Shown here: positions 19,501 to 27,204 of the stretch, in pieces
Layout of the letters: every line of letters begins with the position of its first letter
Numbering within the stretch: position 1 is the stretch's first letter
DNA from: Adhaeribacter pallidiroseus
GTDB lineage: Bacteria > Bacteroidota > Bacteroidia > Cytophagales > Hymenobacteraceae
Direction: 5' to 3'
Length of the DNA stretch: 64,000 bases
Assembly (NCBI RefSeq): GCF_003340495.1
Contig: NZ_QASA01000001.1
Coordinates: 4,340,001 to 4,404,000 of the forward strand
Position numbers and translations under genes: made by a program
Notes under the pieces: generated by a model
Databases searched by the model: none
Told to the model about the DNA's origin: nothing
The model's input: only the letters and a program-made list of their open reading frames with translations

Positions 19501-20012
19501 CAGCTAAAGGTACGGTTGCTTTAAAAGAGCATAAAGAAGACGAACCACGGGGCATGTACACCTTGCTCGCTACCTACACCGATAAAGGAGGTAAAGCCGT
19601 AGGCCCCCTAACCGGCACCGAAGTAGTAACACTGCGCAACGCTAAAGTTAGAAGCATTGATGCCGATGCCTATACTGGGTTCCGACGTTTTGGCAATAAC
19701 CTGAGTACCGGCGACCACAAAGCTTTTATCTTGCTAAAAAATACCGATTTAACCAACATCAAAGGATTTACCTACGATTATTCAGCCCCGGACAAAGACG
19801 GCGAAATAGAACTACGCATTGGCTCTTTTGCCGGTCCCGTAATTAGCCGAACAGCCTTTAAAGCAAATGGTGGTGGCAAAGGACCCAAGCAAGTAACCGG
19901 CACCTTAGATAAGCCAATCACCGGCAAACACGACTTGTATTTCATTATTGTGAAACGCGAAAAACCCAACGATAAACTAGCGGCACTATCGGCTATTACA
20001 TTTAATGAGTAA
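16527..20012 (+). CDS. giant lipoprotein, tandem paralogue: ThuA + sugar dehydrogenase + PKD + cytochrome c
   Basis: This 1161-residue protein has the same architecture as its upstream neighbour. The lipobox Cys is residue 27 (GLYSCLN). ThuA covers about 43-265 (HSAADTEYEWPWY), the dehydrogenase beta-propeller about 280-715 (MGCRNPYRIALN) and PKD about 745-830. The cytochrome c heme motif CKACH is at 910-914 with MSAHP downstream, and the C-terminal beta domain covers about 1035-1161. Against the neighbour it carries an insertion of about 30 residues just before PKD (TDSVAMAQASARSYLTSDPR and onward), which lengthens the linker. Sequence similarity runs over the full length, so it arose by whole-gene tandem duplication that is old enough for clear divergence. 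It may be co-transcribed, since the hairpin between the genes lacks a good T-run. Confidence 0.9.
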   Translation: MNLLKLTSKLWLYFFGLLGASIGLYSCLNTKQQTAGQAKKPARVLVFSKTMGWKHTSIPFANKAIQKMGQDNNFRVDTTKNAAYFTDDSLRNYEAVVFNSTTGNVLNPEQQAAFERYIQAGGGYLGIHSAADTEYEWPWYNKLMGAHFSSHPLQPGERKATVEVLDKSHIASAGLPDKWERTDEWYSYRSFYPGLKVLANLDENTYDAGTNGANHPIMWYHEFDGGRAFYTGGGHTPESYDEPLFYNHLLGGLKYAMGTGKPLDYRKSYAVVVPEENRFVKTILVNDLAVPMELAVAPDGRVFFTEFAGKLSVYDPQNKQLTQVHKFDVVQKGGTGLIGLTLDPNFATNNQLYVYYSPPKAEEPYLFNLSRFTIKPDNTLDVASEKVLLQVPVQEKSGAHHGGSLAWDKEGNLYLSTGDGTTPFPSLGYAPIDERPEPEHYSEDAQRSASNTNDFKGKILRIHPEADGSYTIPAGNLFPKGTPKTKPEIFVMGCRNPYRIALNPKTSVLYWGEIGPDAGVDSLRGPKGYDEFNQARKAGNYGWPYFVGNNIAYPEWDFATKKAGALYEAKAPVNNSPNNTGLNKLPPAVPAMIWYPYDASKEFPELGIGGRSAMAGEFYTFNKSSTSKFKFPEFYDGTLFVMDWMRNWVMALRFDANENFVRAEPFMALNGDFRRPIDLAFGKNGVMYMLEYGSVYGADNEDARLVKIEYNTDNRAPIAKAYATDSVAMAQASARSYLTSDPRMGPELTEVTGPAPLRVKFASRGTRDLDDNDKLTYQWLFDGKTVGATSPNPTYTYTQPGIYQTVLKVTDKSGLSATDTVAVKVGNASPEVTIATTGNKSFYWENKPFAYNVQIKDKEDKTIDPKNLKVYFDYNPQPSTSTKEPVAGHQVVTTIEINSLGKTLVANSDCKACHTIDKVSVGPAFVAVATRYKKQSGAVEMLAKKIIAGGGGNWGTEHVMSAHPQIAEKDAQEMVKYIFSLTDAKKQKTNLPAKGTVALKEHKEDEPRGMYTLLATYTDKGGKAVGPLTGTEVVTLRNAKVRSIDADAYTGFRRFGNNLSTGDHKAFILLKNTDLTNIKGFTYDYSAPDKDGEIELRIGSFAGPVISRTAFKANGGGKGPKQVTGTLDKPITGKHDLYFIIVKREKPNDKLAALSAITFNE

Positions 20013-20211
20013 ATAAATCAGACGCTAGTATCCAGACACTCGATGCTAGCGTCTAGATGCTGTGTTATTAGATAATTGATGGTACTGGTATCAATAGTAA
20101 TAAGACAACAAGAAGCCATTTCAAATGCAAGAAAAGGGCTAAACCGTTTTGTTATTTAGTATTCTTTGGTAACTGGTAAATGGCACTTGGTAAATGTAAA
20201 AAGCGTCCTCT

Positions 20212-20246
20212 CCTTCCCTGTTTTTAGGGAAGGTGCCCTTTAGGGC
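20212..20246. repeat. double-palindrome element of REP type
   Basis: Two small hairpins lie side by side: ccttccct/agggaagg with loop gttttt (20212-20233) and gccc-ttta-gggc (20235-20246). The layout resembles short palindromic intergenic repeats; only this copy was recognised in the window. Confidence 0.45.
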
Positions 20247-20321
20247 GGAAGGGTAAAACAGCTAGCTATGCCAACTAAAATTTAAAAAAATCACCTACTA
20301 TAATTCCAAAATCACCAAGCT

Positions 20322-20350
20322 TATTGTTATAAAAACAATAACTATATTTG
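20322..20350 (+). promoter_or_regulatory. candidate promoter with TATATTTG box
   Basis: TATATTTG at 20343-20350 fits the TAnnTTTG consensus. TATTG at 20322-20326 could be the -33 part, although the 16-base spacer is a little short. The ATG follows 35 bases later. The box is flanked by a small inverted repeat (attgtt, aacaat). Confidence 0.4.
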
Positions 20351-20385
20351 TAAAATTAACTAATTTATTCTCTTTACTTTATCGC

Positions 20386-22284
20386 ATGAAATTCAAAATG
20401 AAATTAAAATTCCTGCTTACTGTTTTATGTTCTTTCTTATGGCAGTATTCAGGAATGGCTCAAACCGGTTTGCCAACCGCTACTTTAACGCCCATTCCGC
20501 TAACGGATTTAAGCGCCTTTAAACCGGTGACCAATAACTGGAAGTTGGCAAAAGATGTGTTTTTTGACCCGATAAAAGGGGGAGACGGCAAAATAACGGA
20601 TGGTACTGGCATTTTGGTAAACACTCCGGGTAAAGGCACCAACGGCCATTTATTTACCACCATGGAGCACGGCGATGTAGAACTGGAACTAGATTTTATG
20701 ATGGCCAAAGGTTCTAATGCGGGCGTTTACCTGCAAGGCCGTTACGAAGTGCAAATGTTTGATTCCTGGGGCGAAAAAGACCCTAAATATTCGGATGCCG
20801 GCGCTATTTACCAGCGTTGGGATGAGAAACGCGGTGCTGGCCGGGAAGGATACGAAGGGCACCCCCCGTTAGTAAACGTAAGCAAAGCTCCCGGACTATG
20901 GCAACATTATAAAATTATATTTCGGGCCCCGCGGTTTAACGCACAAGGCCAGAAAATTCAAAATGCCCGTTTTGTAGAAGTATACCAAAACGGTGTGTTG
21001 GTGCAAAAGAACATTGAAGTAACCGGCCCTACCCGCGCCGCCGCTTTTGAAGATGAAAAACCACTGGGCCCACTCATGATTCAAGGTGATCACGGGGCAG
21101 TAGCCATTCGGAATATTAGATATCAAGCGTATGGCACCGAAGAAGTAAAATTGATCGACCTGAAATTAACGTCTTATGACAATATTAAAGCTTTAACCGA
21201 TTTCACGACGAGTGCTCCTAAATCCGAAATGGATATTGACGTATTGGCGCACCTGGCTCCGGCTACCCGCGACCAGTTTGCCGGTAAAATCACCGGTACC
21301 ATTCAGGTGCCAGCTTCTGGCGATTATAATTTTAATTTAAACTTGGCCTGGATTCCGATGGATACTAACCCCAATTACATTAACGGGGCGGGCGAATTAA
21401 CCATTGGCGATAAAAAAGTTTTAACAGTAACGGGTAAAACCGGCATAGCTACTGGTACTGTAAATTTAGCAGCCGGTACGTACCCCCTTACTTTAGCTTA
21501 TTTTAAAAGTTCTTCGTACTGGTACGCCCGCCGCAACGATATTATCCTGACGGTAAGCGGTCCGGGTGTGGCCCTAACTACTTTAAAAGCACCATTAAAA
21601 GTAGTGGAACCAGTAGGAGCCATAACCTTAGCCGTAGAAGATGAACCGCGCATGCAGCGCGGCTTTTTAGAACACCTGGGTAAAAAGAAAACCCACGTTA
21701 TTTCGGTAGGAGAACCGGGCGGCGCTAATTACGCTGTGGATGTGAGCCGGGGCCAGTTTTTACAAGTATGGCGGGGCGATTTCCTGGAAACCACTCCTAT
21801 GTGGTACGGTCGCGGCGAAACGCAACTAGAAGTACCCATGGGCAGTGTTACCTCCTTCCCAGCCAAACCTTCCCTCACCTTTTTAGCCGACCAAAATGCC
21901 GTCTGGCCCGATTCTAACGCCGCCTACAACAATTTAGGGTACGATGTAAGCAAAGCAGGCCGCCCGGTATTTAAATATACTTTAGGCAGCGCAAACATTC
22001 GGGAAACCTTGGAACCAGAAGATAATGGCCGCAAGTTAACGCATACTTTCACCGTAACGCCAGGCCAGGAGAAACAAGCCATCTGGTGCCGGGTAGCCGA
22101 AGGCAGCACCATTACCAAGCTGCCGAATGGCCTATATGCAGTTGGTGATAAAGAGTATTTTGTGGAACTAGTTGGCAAAGAAAAACCCGTAATTCGTAAA
22201 ACGGCCCAGAACACCGAAGAAATGCTGCTACCAGTTAAAGCCAAAGATGCTACGGGTGTAGTAAAATACGCCATTGTGTGGTAA
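20386..22284 (+). CDS. secreted DUF1080 protein with PA14-like insertion
   Basis: This 632-residue exported protein has a signal peptide ending GMAQT at about residue 26. The DUF1080 fold covers about 35-250 (AKGSNAGVYLQGRYEVQMFD, GPLMIQGDHGAVAIRNIRYQ). A beta-rich segment at about 255-395 resembles PA14 (GKITGTIQVPASGDYNFNL, LAAGTYPLTLAYFKSSSYWY). The C-terminal domain at about 420-632 is shared with the protein at 7291-8766 (FLQVWRGDFLETTPMWYGRG). Compared with that paralogue the PA14-like block is extra, so the pair differ by a domain insertion. PA14 domains usually bind carbohydrate, so it may help target the glycan. The next gene overlaps or follows closely, as in the first cassette. Confidence 0.88.
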   Translation: MKFKMKLKFLLTVLCSFLWQYSGMAQTGLPTATLTPIPLTDLSAFKPVTNNWKLAKDVFFDPIKGGDGKITDGTGILVNTPGKGTNGHLFTTMEHGDVELELDFMMAKGSNAGVYLQGRYEVQMFDSWGEKDPKYSDAGAIYQRWDEKRGAGREGYEGHPPLVNVSKAPGLWQHYKIIFRAPRFNAQGQKIQNARFVEVYQNGVLVQKNIEVTGPTRAAAFEDEKPLGPLMIQGDHGAVAIRNIRYQAYGTEEVKLIDLKLTSYDNIKALTDFTTSAPKSEMDIDVLAHLAPATRDQFAGKITGTIQVPASGDYNFNLNLAWIPMDTNPNYINGAGELTIGDKKVLTVTGKTGIATGTVNLAAGTYPLTLAYFKSSSYWYARRNDIILTVSGPGVALTTLKAPLKVVEPVGAITLAVEDEPRMQRGFLEHLGKKKTHVISVGEPGGANYAVDVSRGQFLQVWRGDFLETTPMWYGRGETQLEVPMGSVTSFPAKPSLTFLADQNAVWPDSNAAYNNLGYDVSKAGRPVFKYTLGSANIRETLEPEDNGRKLTHTFTVTPGQEKQAIWCRVAEGSTITKLPNGLYAVGDKEYFVELVGKEKPVIRKTAQNTEEMLLPVKAKDATGVVKYAIVW

Positions 22285-22316
22285 GTCCGGAAACTTGGGA
22301 AAGATTTAAAAATATC

Positions 22317-24470
22317 ATGAAAAGAATACACAGAATTAACCATATAGCCAAAGCTACTCTGGTAGCCGCGGGACTTTTATTTTTACAACATACCGGCGAA
22401 GCCCAGACCAAGATAAATCCGGCTACGGGCAGTAAACAACCCGCACCGGCTCCTAAAGGCTTAACTAAAGTAGAAGCGGCTCCGGCCAAAGAAGAGGACT
22501 ATTATACCTTAATTTCGTTGCCGGTACCGGAAGACGTTATTCTGGAAGTAGGCGGTATGGCTACTTTACCCGATGGCAGTATTGCTATTTGTACCCGCCG
22601 CGGCGAAGTATGGATCGTAGCGAATCCGACTGTATCCGGCGAGGACCGGCCTACCTATAAACGCTTTGCGCAAGGTTTGCACGAGCCGCTGGGTTTAGCC
22701 TATAAAGATGGTGATATTTATGTAACGCAACGTAGCGAAATTACGCGTTTACGCGATGCTGACGGTGATGGCAAAGCCGATTCGTACGACAAAATATATT
22801 CTTGGCCTTTATCGGGTAATTACCACGAATATTCTTACGGACCTACTTTTTTACCGAACGGCAATATGTTAGTGACGCTTAATGTGGGTTGGAGTAACAG
22901 TTTAGGTCACGGCGTAAGCTTGGTGCCTTGGCGTGGCTGGACTTTAGAAATCACCCCGGATGGTAAAATGACCCCGTTTGCAGCGGGCATGCGGTCGCCG
23001 GCGGGTTACGGTTTTAACGCCGCTGGCGATTTCTTCTACACCGAAAATCAAGGCGACTGGGTTGGTTCCGGCCGGCTTTCACACGTGGAAAAAGGCGATT
23101 TCCTGGGCAATGCCGAAAGCTTAAACTGGTCGGGCTTGCCTGGTTCGCCGTTGAAATTAAAACCAAAGGATGTACCAAATACCGGCGAGCCTTTGTACGA
23201 TGTGGCTAAGCGGGTACCGGAATTAAAAGCGCCGGCTATCTGGATGCCCCACGGCATTTTTGGAATTTCTACTTCGGCGTTCTTAAGCGACAATACCAAC
23301 GGTAAATTCGGACCTTTCCAGAACCAGATTTTCGTGGGTGACCAGGGACAAAGCAAAATCATGCGCGTTGACCTGGAAAAAGTAAAAGGCGAATACCAAG
23401 GCGTAGCTTTTGGGTTCCGCGAAGGTTTTTCGTCGGGAATTCTGCGGCAGATTTGGGGCAACGATGGCTCTATGTTTGTAGGCATGACTAGTCGCGGCTG
23501 GTCTTCTACGGGTAAAGAACTATTTAGCTTGCAACGTTTGGTTTGGACGGGAAGAACCCCTTTCGAGATGAAAACCATTCATGCCATGCCCGACGGTTTC
23601 GAAATTGAATTTACCCAACCCGTTGACAAAGCAACGGCCGCGGCTTTAGCTTCTTATAAAGTAACTGGCTTTAACTATAAATACCACGCTACTTATGGCA
23701 GCCCGGTAATCAACAACAAAGAATGTTCGATAAGGGGCGTAGTGGTTTCGCCGGACGGTATGAAGGCTCGCCTGGTAGTAGACGATTTACGCTTAGGTTA
23801 CATCCACGAAATTAATACGGACGGGGTTCGCTCCGCCACTGGTCAGCCTTTGTTGCACAACGTGGGTTATTATACCCTAAATAACCTACCAGACGGTGAA
23901 AAATTAAGTATTGCCCGAACTGCTGCTCCAGCTCACGACCATGCGGCTATGATGGCTTCGGCGGGTAAAGCTGCTGGTAGTACCAAAACGGCTACTAAAT
24001 CCAGCACTGCCGCAACCGCTTCGGCCAGTACAACCGCAACTGGCACAAAAATGGCCAAACGTATAACCGAAATGCCCGCTGAGTGGAACGGTACCGCCGA
24101 TTATACCATTAACCTGGGTACAAAGCCCGGCCTTAAATTTGAGCCGGCACAGTTTCAAGTAAAAGCTGGCAGCAAGATTCGGGTTGTGTTTCAGAACGAC
24201 GACGACATGCTGCATAACTTCGTAGTGGTAATGCCCGGTACCGCCATTGAGGTAGGTAACTTAGCCATGAAGTTAGGCTTAGAAGGCCAGCAACGAAACT
24301 ACATTCCGTCTACCAACAAGGTGTTGTATCATACCAACTTGCTGCAGCCCCAATCTACCGAAACTATTTATTTTATTGCGCCTGACAAGCCCGGTAATTA
24401 CAACTATGAGTGCTCCGTACCCGGCCACTTCTACTCCATGCAAGGCACCATGAAAGTGTTGCCAAAATAA
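22317..24470 (+). CDS. secreted beta-propeller dehydrogenase-like protein with C-terminal cupredoxin
   Basis: The protein has 717 residues from the ATG at 22317, which gives a clean signal peptide (MKRIHRINHIAKATLVAAGL and onward, ending GEAQT). A GTG at 22278 overlapping the previous gene is less likely. The propeller at about 45-390 is closely related to the protein at 8787-10919 (LPDGSIAICTRRGEVWIV, GLHEPLGLAYKDGDIYVTQR). A Ala/Ser/Thr-rich linker (about 540-580) leads to an azurin/plastocyanin-like type-1 copper domain: His633 in MLHNF, Cys699, His704 and Met708 in YECSVPGHFYSM, which is the C-x4-H-x3-M spacing of azurins. The heme tail of the paralogue is thus replaced by a blue-copper tail. 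The gene is in an operon with the DUF1080 gene, 32 bases downstream of its stop. Confidence 0.9.
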   Translation: MKRIHRINHIAKATLVAAGLLFLQHTGEAQTKINPATGSKQPAPAPKGLTKVEAAPAKEEDYYTLISLPVPEDVILEVGGMATLPDGSIAICTRRGEVWIVANPTVSGEDRPTYKRFAQGLHEPLGLAYKDGDIYVTQRSEITRLRDADGDGKADSYDKIYSWPLSGNYHEYSYGPTFLPNGNMLVTLNVGWSNSLGHGVSLVPWRGWTLEITPDGKMTPFAAGMRSPAGYGFNAAGDFFYTENQGDWVGSGRLSHVEKGDFLGNAESLNWSGLPGSPLKLKPKDVPNTGEPLYDVAKRVPELKAPAIWMPHGIFGISTSAFLSDNTNGKFGPFQNQIFVGDQGQSKIMRVDLEKVKGEYQGVAFGFREGFSSGILRQIWGNDGSMFVGMTSRGWSSTGKELFSLQRLVWTGRTPFEMKTIHAMPDGFEIEFTQPVDKATAAALASYKVTGFNYKYHATYGSPVINNKECSIRGVVVSPDGMKARLVVDDLRLGYIHEINTDGVRSATGQPLLHNVGYYTLNNLPDGEKLSIARTAAPAHDHAAMMASAGKAAGSTKTATKSSTAATASASTTATGTKMAKRITEMPAEWNGTADYTINLGTKPGLKFEPAQFQVKAGSKIRVVFQNDDDMLHNFVVVMPGTAIEVGNLAMKLGLEGQQRNYIPSTNKVLYHTNLLQPQSTETIYFIAPDKPGNYNYECSVPGHFYSMQGTMKVLPK

Positions 24471-24502
24471 AAATTTAAAAAAGTAACGCATAAATTATTT
24501 TG

Positions 24503-24542
24503 GAAACCCGTTAAGACTTCACTCTGACGGGTTTCATTCTTT
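24503..24542 (+). terminator. terminator after cupredoxin gene
   Basis: A 9-bp stem (gaaacccgt at 24503-24511 with acgggtttc at 24527-24535) is followed by a T-rich stretch. It ends the second DUF1080/propeller cassette. Confidence 0.75.
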
Positions 24543-24700
24543 ATAATACTATAATTACTTTAAACAGAAAAGTTAAGTTTGTACCATGTACCTATTCTTC
24601 TAAAGGAAACTATATAGTCTTGTACTAAAAAATTCCGGCGGAAGAACCTTATGGTAGATTACCATTTTTTTATTAACTCATTAAATGTACTTAAATCAGT

Positions 24701-25573
24701 ATGGCGTTAAAATTTACCATTCGTATGTCCGCGGTTAGATATTTATTTCTGTTCTTTATTTTTTTAAATTTTCATGCCGTTCAGGCCGCGCATGTAGATA
24801 CTTTAGAAATAAATAGTAGCGCTATGAACACCAGGCTGCACGCGGGTATTGTGGTGCCGGATAGTTATAAAAAACAAAAAAAGACTACTTACCCGGTGCT
24901 TTATTTACTACATGGTTACAGCGGCAACTTCCGGGATTGGTTAACCAAAGTACCGGATAAAACAGTATTAACCAGCCTCGCGGACCAGTACCAAATGATT
25001 ATTGTTACACCGGATGGCGGATTTGGTAGCTGGTACCTGGATAGTCCACTGGATAAAGCAAGCCAGTACGAAACTTTTATTACCAAGGAACTGGTGCAGG
25101 AGGTTCAAACAAAGTATCGCACCATTACAACGCGCGAGGGCCGATTTATCTCTGGTTTAAGTATGGGTGGCCACGGCGCACTGTACTTATCGGCCCGCCA
25201 CCCCGATTTATATCTGGCGGCAGCCAGCATGAGCGGTGCCCTGGACATAGCCTCTATTCAGGGAGATTTAGTAAAAAGCATGGAAACATTGCTGGGTCAG
25301 AAAGCGCAGAACTACGAAAAATTTGCGCAGAACTCCGTTGTAAATATGGTGCCGCAATTAAAAGCCAGTCCGGTAAAAATCTTATTTGATTGCGGCGTAG
25401 ATGATTTTTTGATTGAAAGCAATCGTGAACTACACCGGCGTTTAGTAGTGGAAAAAGTGCCGCACGAATACATAGAACGGCCGGGGGCTCATACCTGGCC
25501 ATACTGGGGCAATGCCTTACCTTATCACTTGTTGTTTTTCCAGAAAGCGCGGCAAGAAGCTGCGAGTAAGTAA
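24701..25573 (+). CDS. exported esterase-D-like alpha/beta hydrolase
   Basis: This 290-residue exported hydrolase belongs to the putative-esterase / S-formylglutathione-hydrolase-like family. The signal peptide is MSAVRYLFLFFIFLNFHAVQ if translation begins at the second ATG (24725); the first ATG at 24701 adds eight residues. The core shows TYPVLYLLHGYSGNFRDWL (oxyanion region), the nucleophile elbow GLSMGGHG, an acid candidate in DCGVDDFLI, and the late His in PGAHTWPYW. The length is normal. Secreted members of this family often deacylate xylan or other glycans (acetyl or feruloyl esters), which fits the sugar-oxidation neighbourhood, but the substrate is not visible. It appears monocistronic. 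Confidence 0.88.
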   Translation: MALKFTIRMSAVRYLFLFFIFLNFHAVQAAHVDTLEINSSAMNTRLHAGIVVPDSYKKQKKTTYPVLYLLHGYSGNFRDWLTKVPDKTVLTSLADQYQMIIVTPDGGFGSWYLDSPLDKASQYETFITKELVQEVQTKYRTITTREGRFISGLSMGGHGALYLSARHPDLYLAAASMSGALDIASIQGDLVKSMETLLGQKAQNYEKFAQNSVVNMVPQLKASPVKILFDCGVDDFLIESNRELHRRLVVEKVPHEYIERPGAHTWPYWGNALPYHLLFFQKARQEAASK

Positions 25574-25685
25574 GGTGCTAATCTCTTCCCTTGCTATTCG
25601 AGATTCCAATTAATCGTAACTTATTTGTGGTTAGCATCTTGGTTTAAGCTCTTTTTTTAAATTTTTGCCCCGAAGCACCTGAAAC

Positions 25686-26294
25686 ATGTACCGGATTTTA
25701 CTTTTTCTAACTTTCTTTTCCGTACTGCAATGGAAGCCGGCACCAATTCCTAAAAAGGTCTTGCTCGTTTATGACCAAACTTTTTCTAACCAGATTCCGC
25801 ACATCGATCGCATCCAGGCCATACAAAAGTTAGCGAAAGAAAATAACTTTATTCTTGATACCATCCGGATAAATGCTAAGTTCTCCGAAAAATATTTAAA
25901 AAAATACGCTGCCCTGATTTTTATTAATCCAATAAATGAACACCTAAACTACCAGCAACGCAACCAACTGGAACGCTATTTACAGGCCGGTGGCGGCCTA
26001 CTCCAAATAAGTTTGCCTCCTGCCTCAGATTCAGACTGGCCCTGGTACACCCGCTTACAGGAAGCCGGCTTAAAAGCGCAATACGTAAAAAGTTTCCAGG
26101 TGGCGGATAAAGATCAATTAAAGTACTGGCGCACAGCCTTCGACGGGGGACTTTATTCTCAAATTACTTTAACCAACAACAGCCAATCTTTCCCAGACAG
26201 TAACTGGTTTGAGTTTCTGCCGGATGAGTTAGATTTTGTAACCAATCACCCGCCACTAAACTACCAAAAAGCAACTCTCCAAGAAATCCCGTAA
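25686..26294 (+). CDS. degenerate stand-alone ThuA-like protein
   Basis: This 202-residue protein has a hydrophobic N-terminus (MYRILLFLTFFSVLQWKPAP) that may be a signal peptide or anchor. The rest aligns with the ThuA part of the two giant lipoproteins: KVLLVYDQTFSNQIPHIDRI with their ILVFSKT-type start, IQKLAKENNFILDTIRINAK with IQKMGQDNNFRVDTTKNA, then LERYLQAGGGLLQISLPP and DWPWYTRL. The conserved HxAADTEYEWPWY block has become SLPPASDSDWPWY, and the His in the first loop is also lost, so any catalytic or binding function of the ThuA fold is probably altered. It is likely a divergent paralogue left from duplication within this island. It is intact, so it may have a binding role. Confidence 0.72.
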   Translation: MYRILLFLTFFSVLQWKPAPIPKKVLLVYDQTFSNQIPHIDRIQAIQKLAKENNFILDTIRINAKFSEKYLKKYAALIFINPINEHLNYQQRNQLERYLQAGGGLLQISLPPASDSDWPWYTRLQEAGLKAQYVKSFQVADKDQLKYWRTAFDGGLYSQITLTNNSQSFPDSNWFEFLPDELDFVTNHPPLNYQKATLQEIP

Positions 26295-26358
26295 AATACT
26301 GTTTTAGCTAAAATTCTTTAAAACTTCGCAAATGAAATAAACTGGCAAGTAACAACTT

Positions 26359-26802
26359 ATGGAAATAATAAAATTAAGCCCGATAGATATTGATAAATTT
26401 GTTCAATTGATTTTAGTTTTTGCGGACGTTTTTGAAATGCAAAACTTTACGATACCAAAGCAAGAGCATCTGGTGCATAATTTAGGAAAATCCGACTTTA
26501 TCGTTTTTGTTGCGCAGAAAGATGATTGTATTATTGGTGGCTTAACCGCATATACGCTTCACTCCTATTATTCCGAGAAACCGCTCGCCTACATCTACGA
26601 TCTGGCTATCCAGACGCATTATCAACGACAAGGAATAGGCAAAAAATTAATAGCTGCTATAAAAATGTATTGCCAGGAAAATAATTACGAAGAAGTTTTT
26701 GTTCAAGCAGATAAAGTAGATGGCTATGCCCTAGATTTTTATCGTGCAACCAAGCCAACCGATGAGGAACAAGTGGTTCACTTTTATTACACGCTAGGTT
26801 AA
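26359..26802 (+). CDS. AAC(3)-I-family GNAT acetyltransferase
   Basis: This 147-residue cytoplasmic acetyl-CoA-dependent transferase shows the AAC(3)-I aminoglycoside 3-N-acetyltransferase pattern: IGGLTAYTLHSYYSEKPLAY, YDLAIQTHYQRQGIGKKLI (the acetyl-CoA loop is QRQGIGKKL) and EVFVQADKVDGYALDFYR. The length matches the family. The last lines (KPTDEEQVVHFYYTLG) are also typical. Chromosomal copies are widespread in environmental Bacteroidota, so resistance cannot be assumed. It stands alone between the sugar island and the efflux operon. Confidence 0.85.
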   Translation: MEIIKLSPIDIDKFVQLILVFADVFEMQNFTIPKQEHLVHNLGKSDFIVFVAQKDDCIIGGLTAYTLHSYYSEKPLAYIYDLAIQTHYQRQGIGKKLIAAIKMYCQENNYEEVFVQADKVDGYALDFYRATKPTDEEQVVHFYYTLG

Positions 26803-27204
26803 ATAAGTAAGAATTTTCACGAACCAATATCAACTGCAAAAAACATTAAAACAAAGTTCAGCTGCAGCCGGCCTGGTTAACGCTGCAATCTCCAGGTTCT
26901 GGAAGGATCTACACACTAGTTGCATGGGAATGGTACTGCCAACTACCGAAATTTTAAATTTTGATATGGCTACAGCTAAAATAATTCACCTTGCTACAAG
27001 AGCCTTCGGTGAATGAATTACGCCAAAAGAGCTAAAGTGATTTTTTCAAAAATAACAGGTAACTATTACCTTAAGACGAGCAGTTGATTTGGTACAGAAT
27101 AAGAATAATTAAAAAAACCATTCTATACGTATATAGAATGGTTTTTTTAAATTTTGAGCCGGTTTTTCTTTTTAGTGATGGCTCATCAACTGGCTATTAT
27201 CTTA
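26803..27204. other. intergenic region between convergent genes
   Basis: In these 402 bases I see no gene. There is a small inverted repeat (attcacc near 26984 with ggtgaat near 27010) and a bidirectional terminator at the end. Confidence 0.55.
27111..27148. terminator. bidirectional terminator
   Basis: A 17-bp perfect stem (aaaaaaaccattctata at 27111-27127 with tatagaatggttttttt at 27132-27148) has a 4-base loop. A-rich and T-rich flanks let it stop both the efflux operon and anything from the left. Confidence 0.9.

Larger units (their letters stand above)
20013..20385. other. intergenic region with hairpins and a promoter candidate
   Basis: No gene is supportable in these 373 bases. A hairpin lies just after the stop (agacgctag at 20020-20028 with ctagcgtct at 20046-20054). 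A double palindrome is at 20212-20246 and a promoter-like box is near 20343. Confidence 0.6.

Noticed and set aside
23048-23578. 176-codon antisense open frame
   Set aside because: Runs opposite the well-supported propeller gene and has no recognisable protein features.
26359-26802. Acquired antibiotic-resistance gene
   Set aside because: The protein resembles AAC(3)-I, but base composition is like its neighbours and no mobile element is adjacent; a native chromosomal acetyltransferase is more likely.
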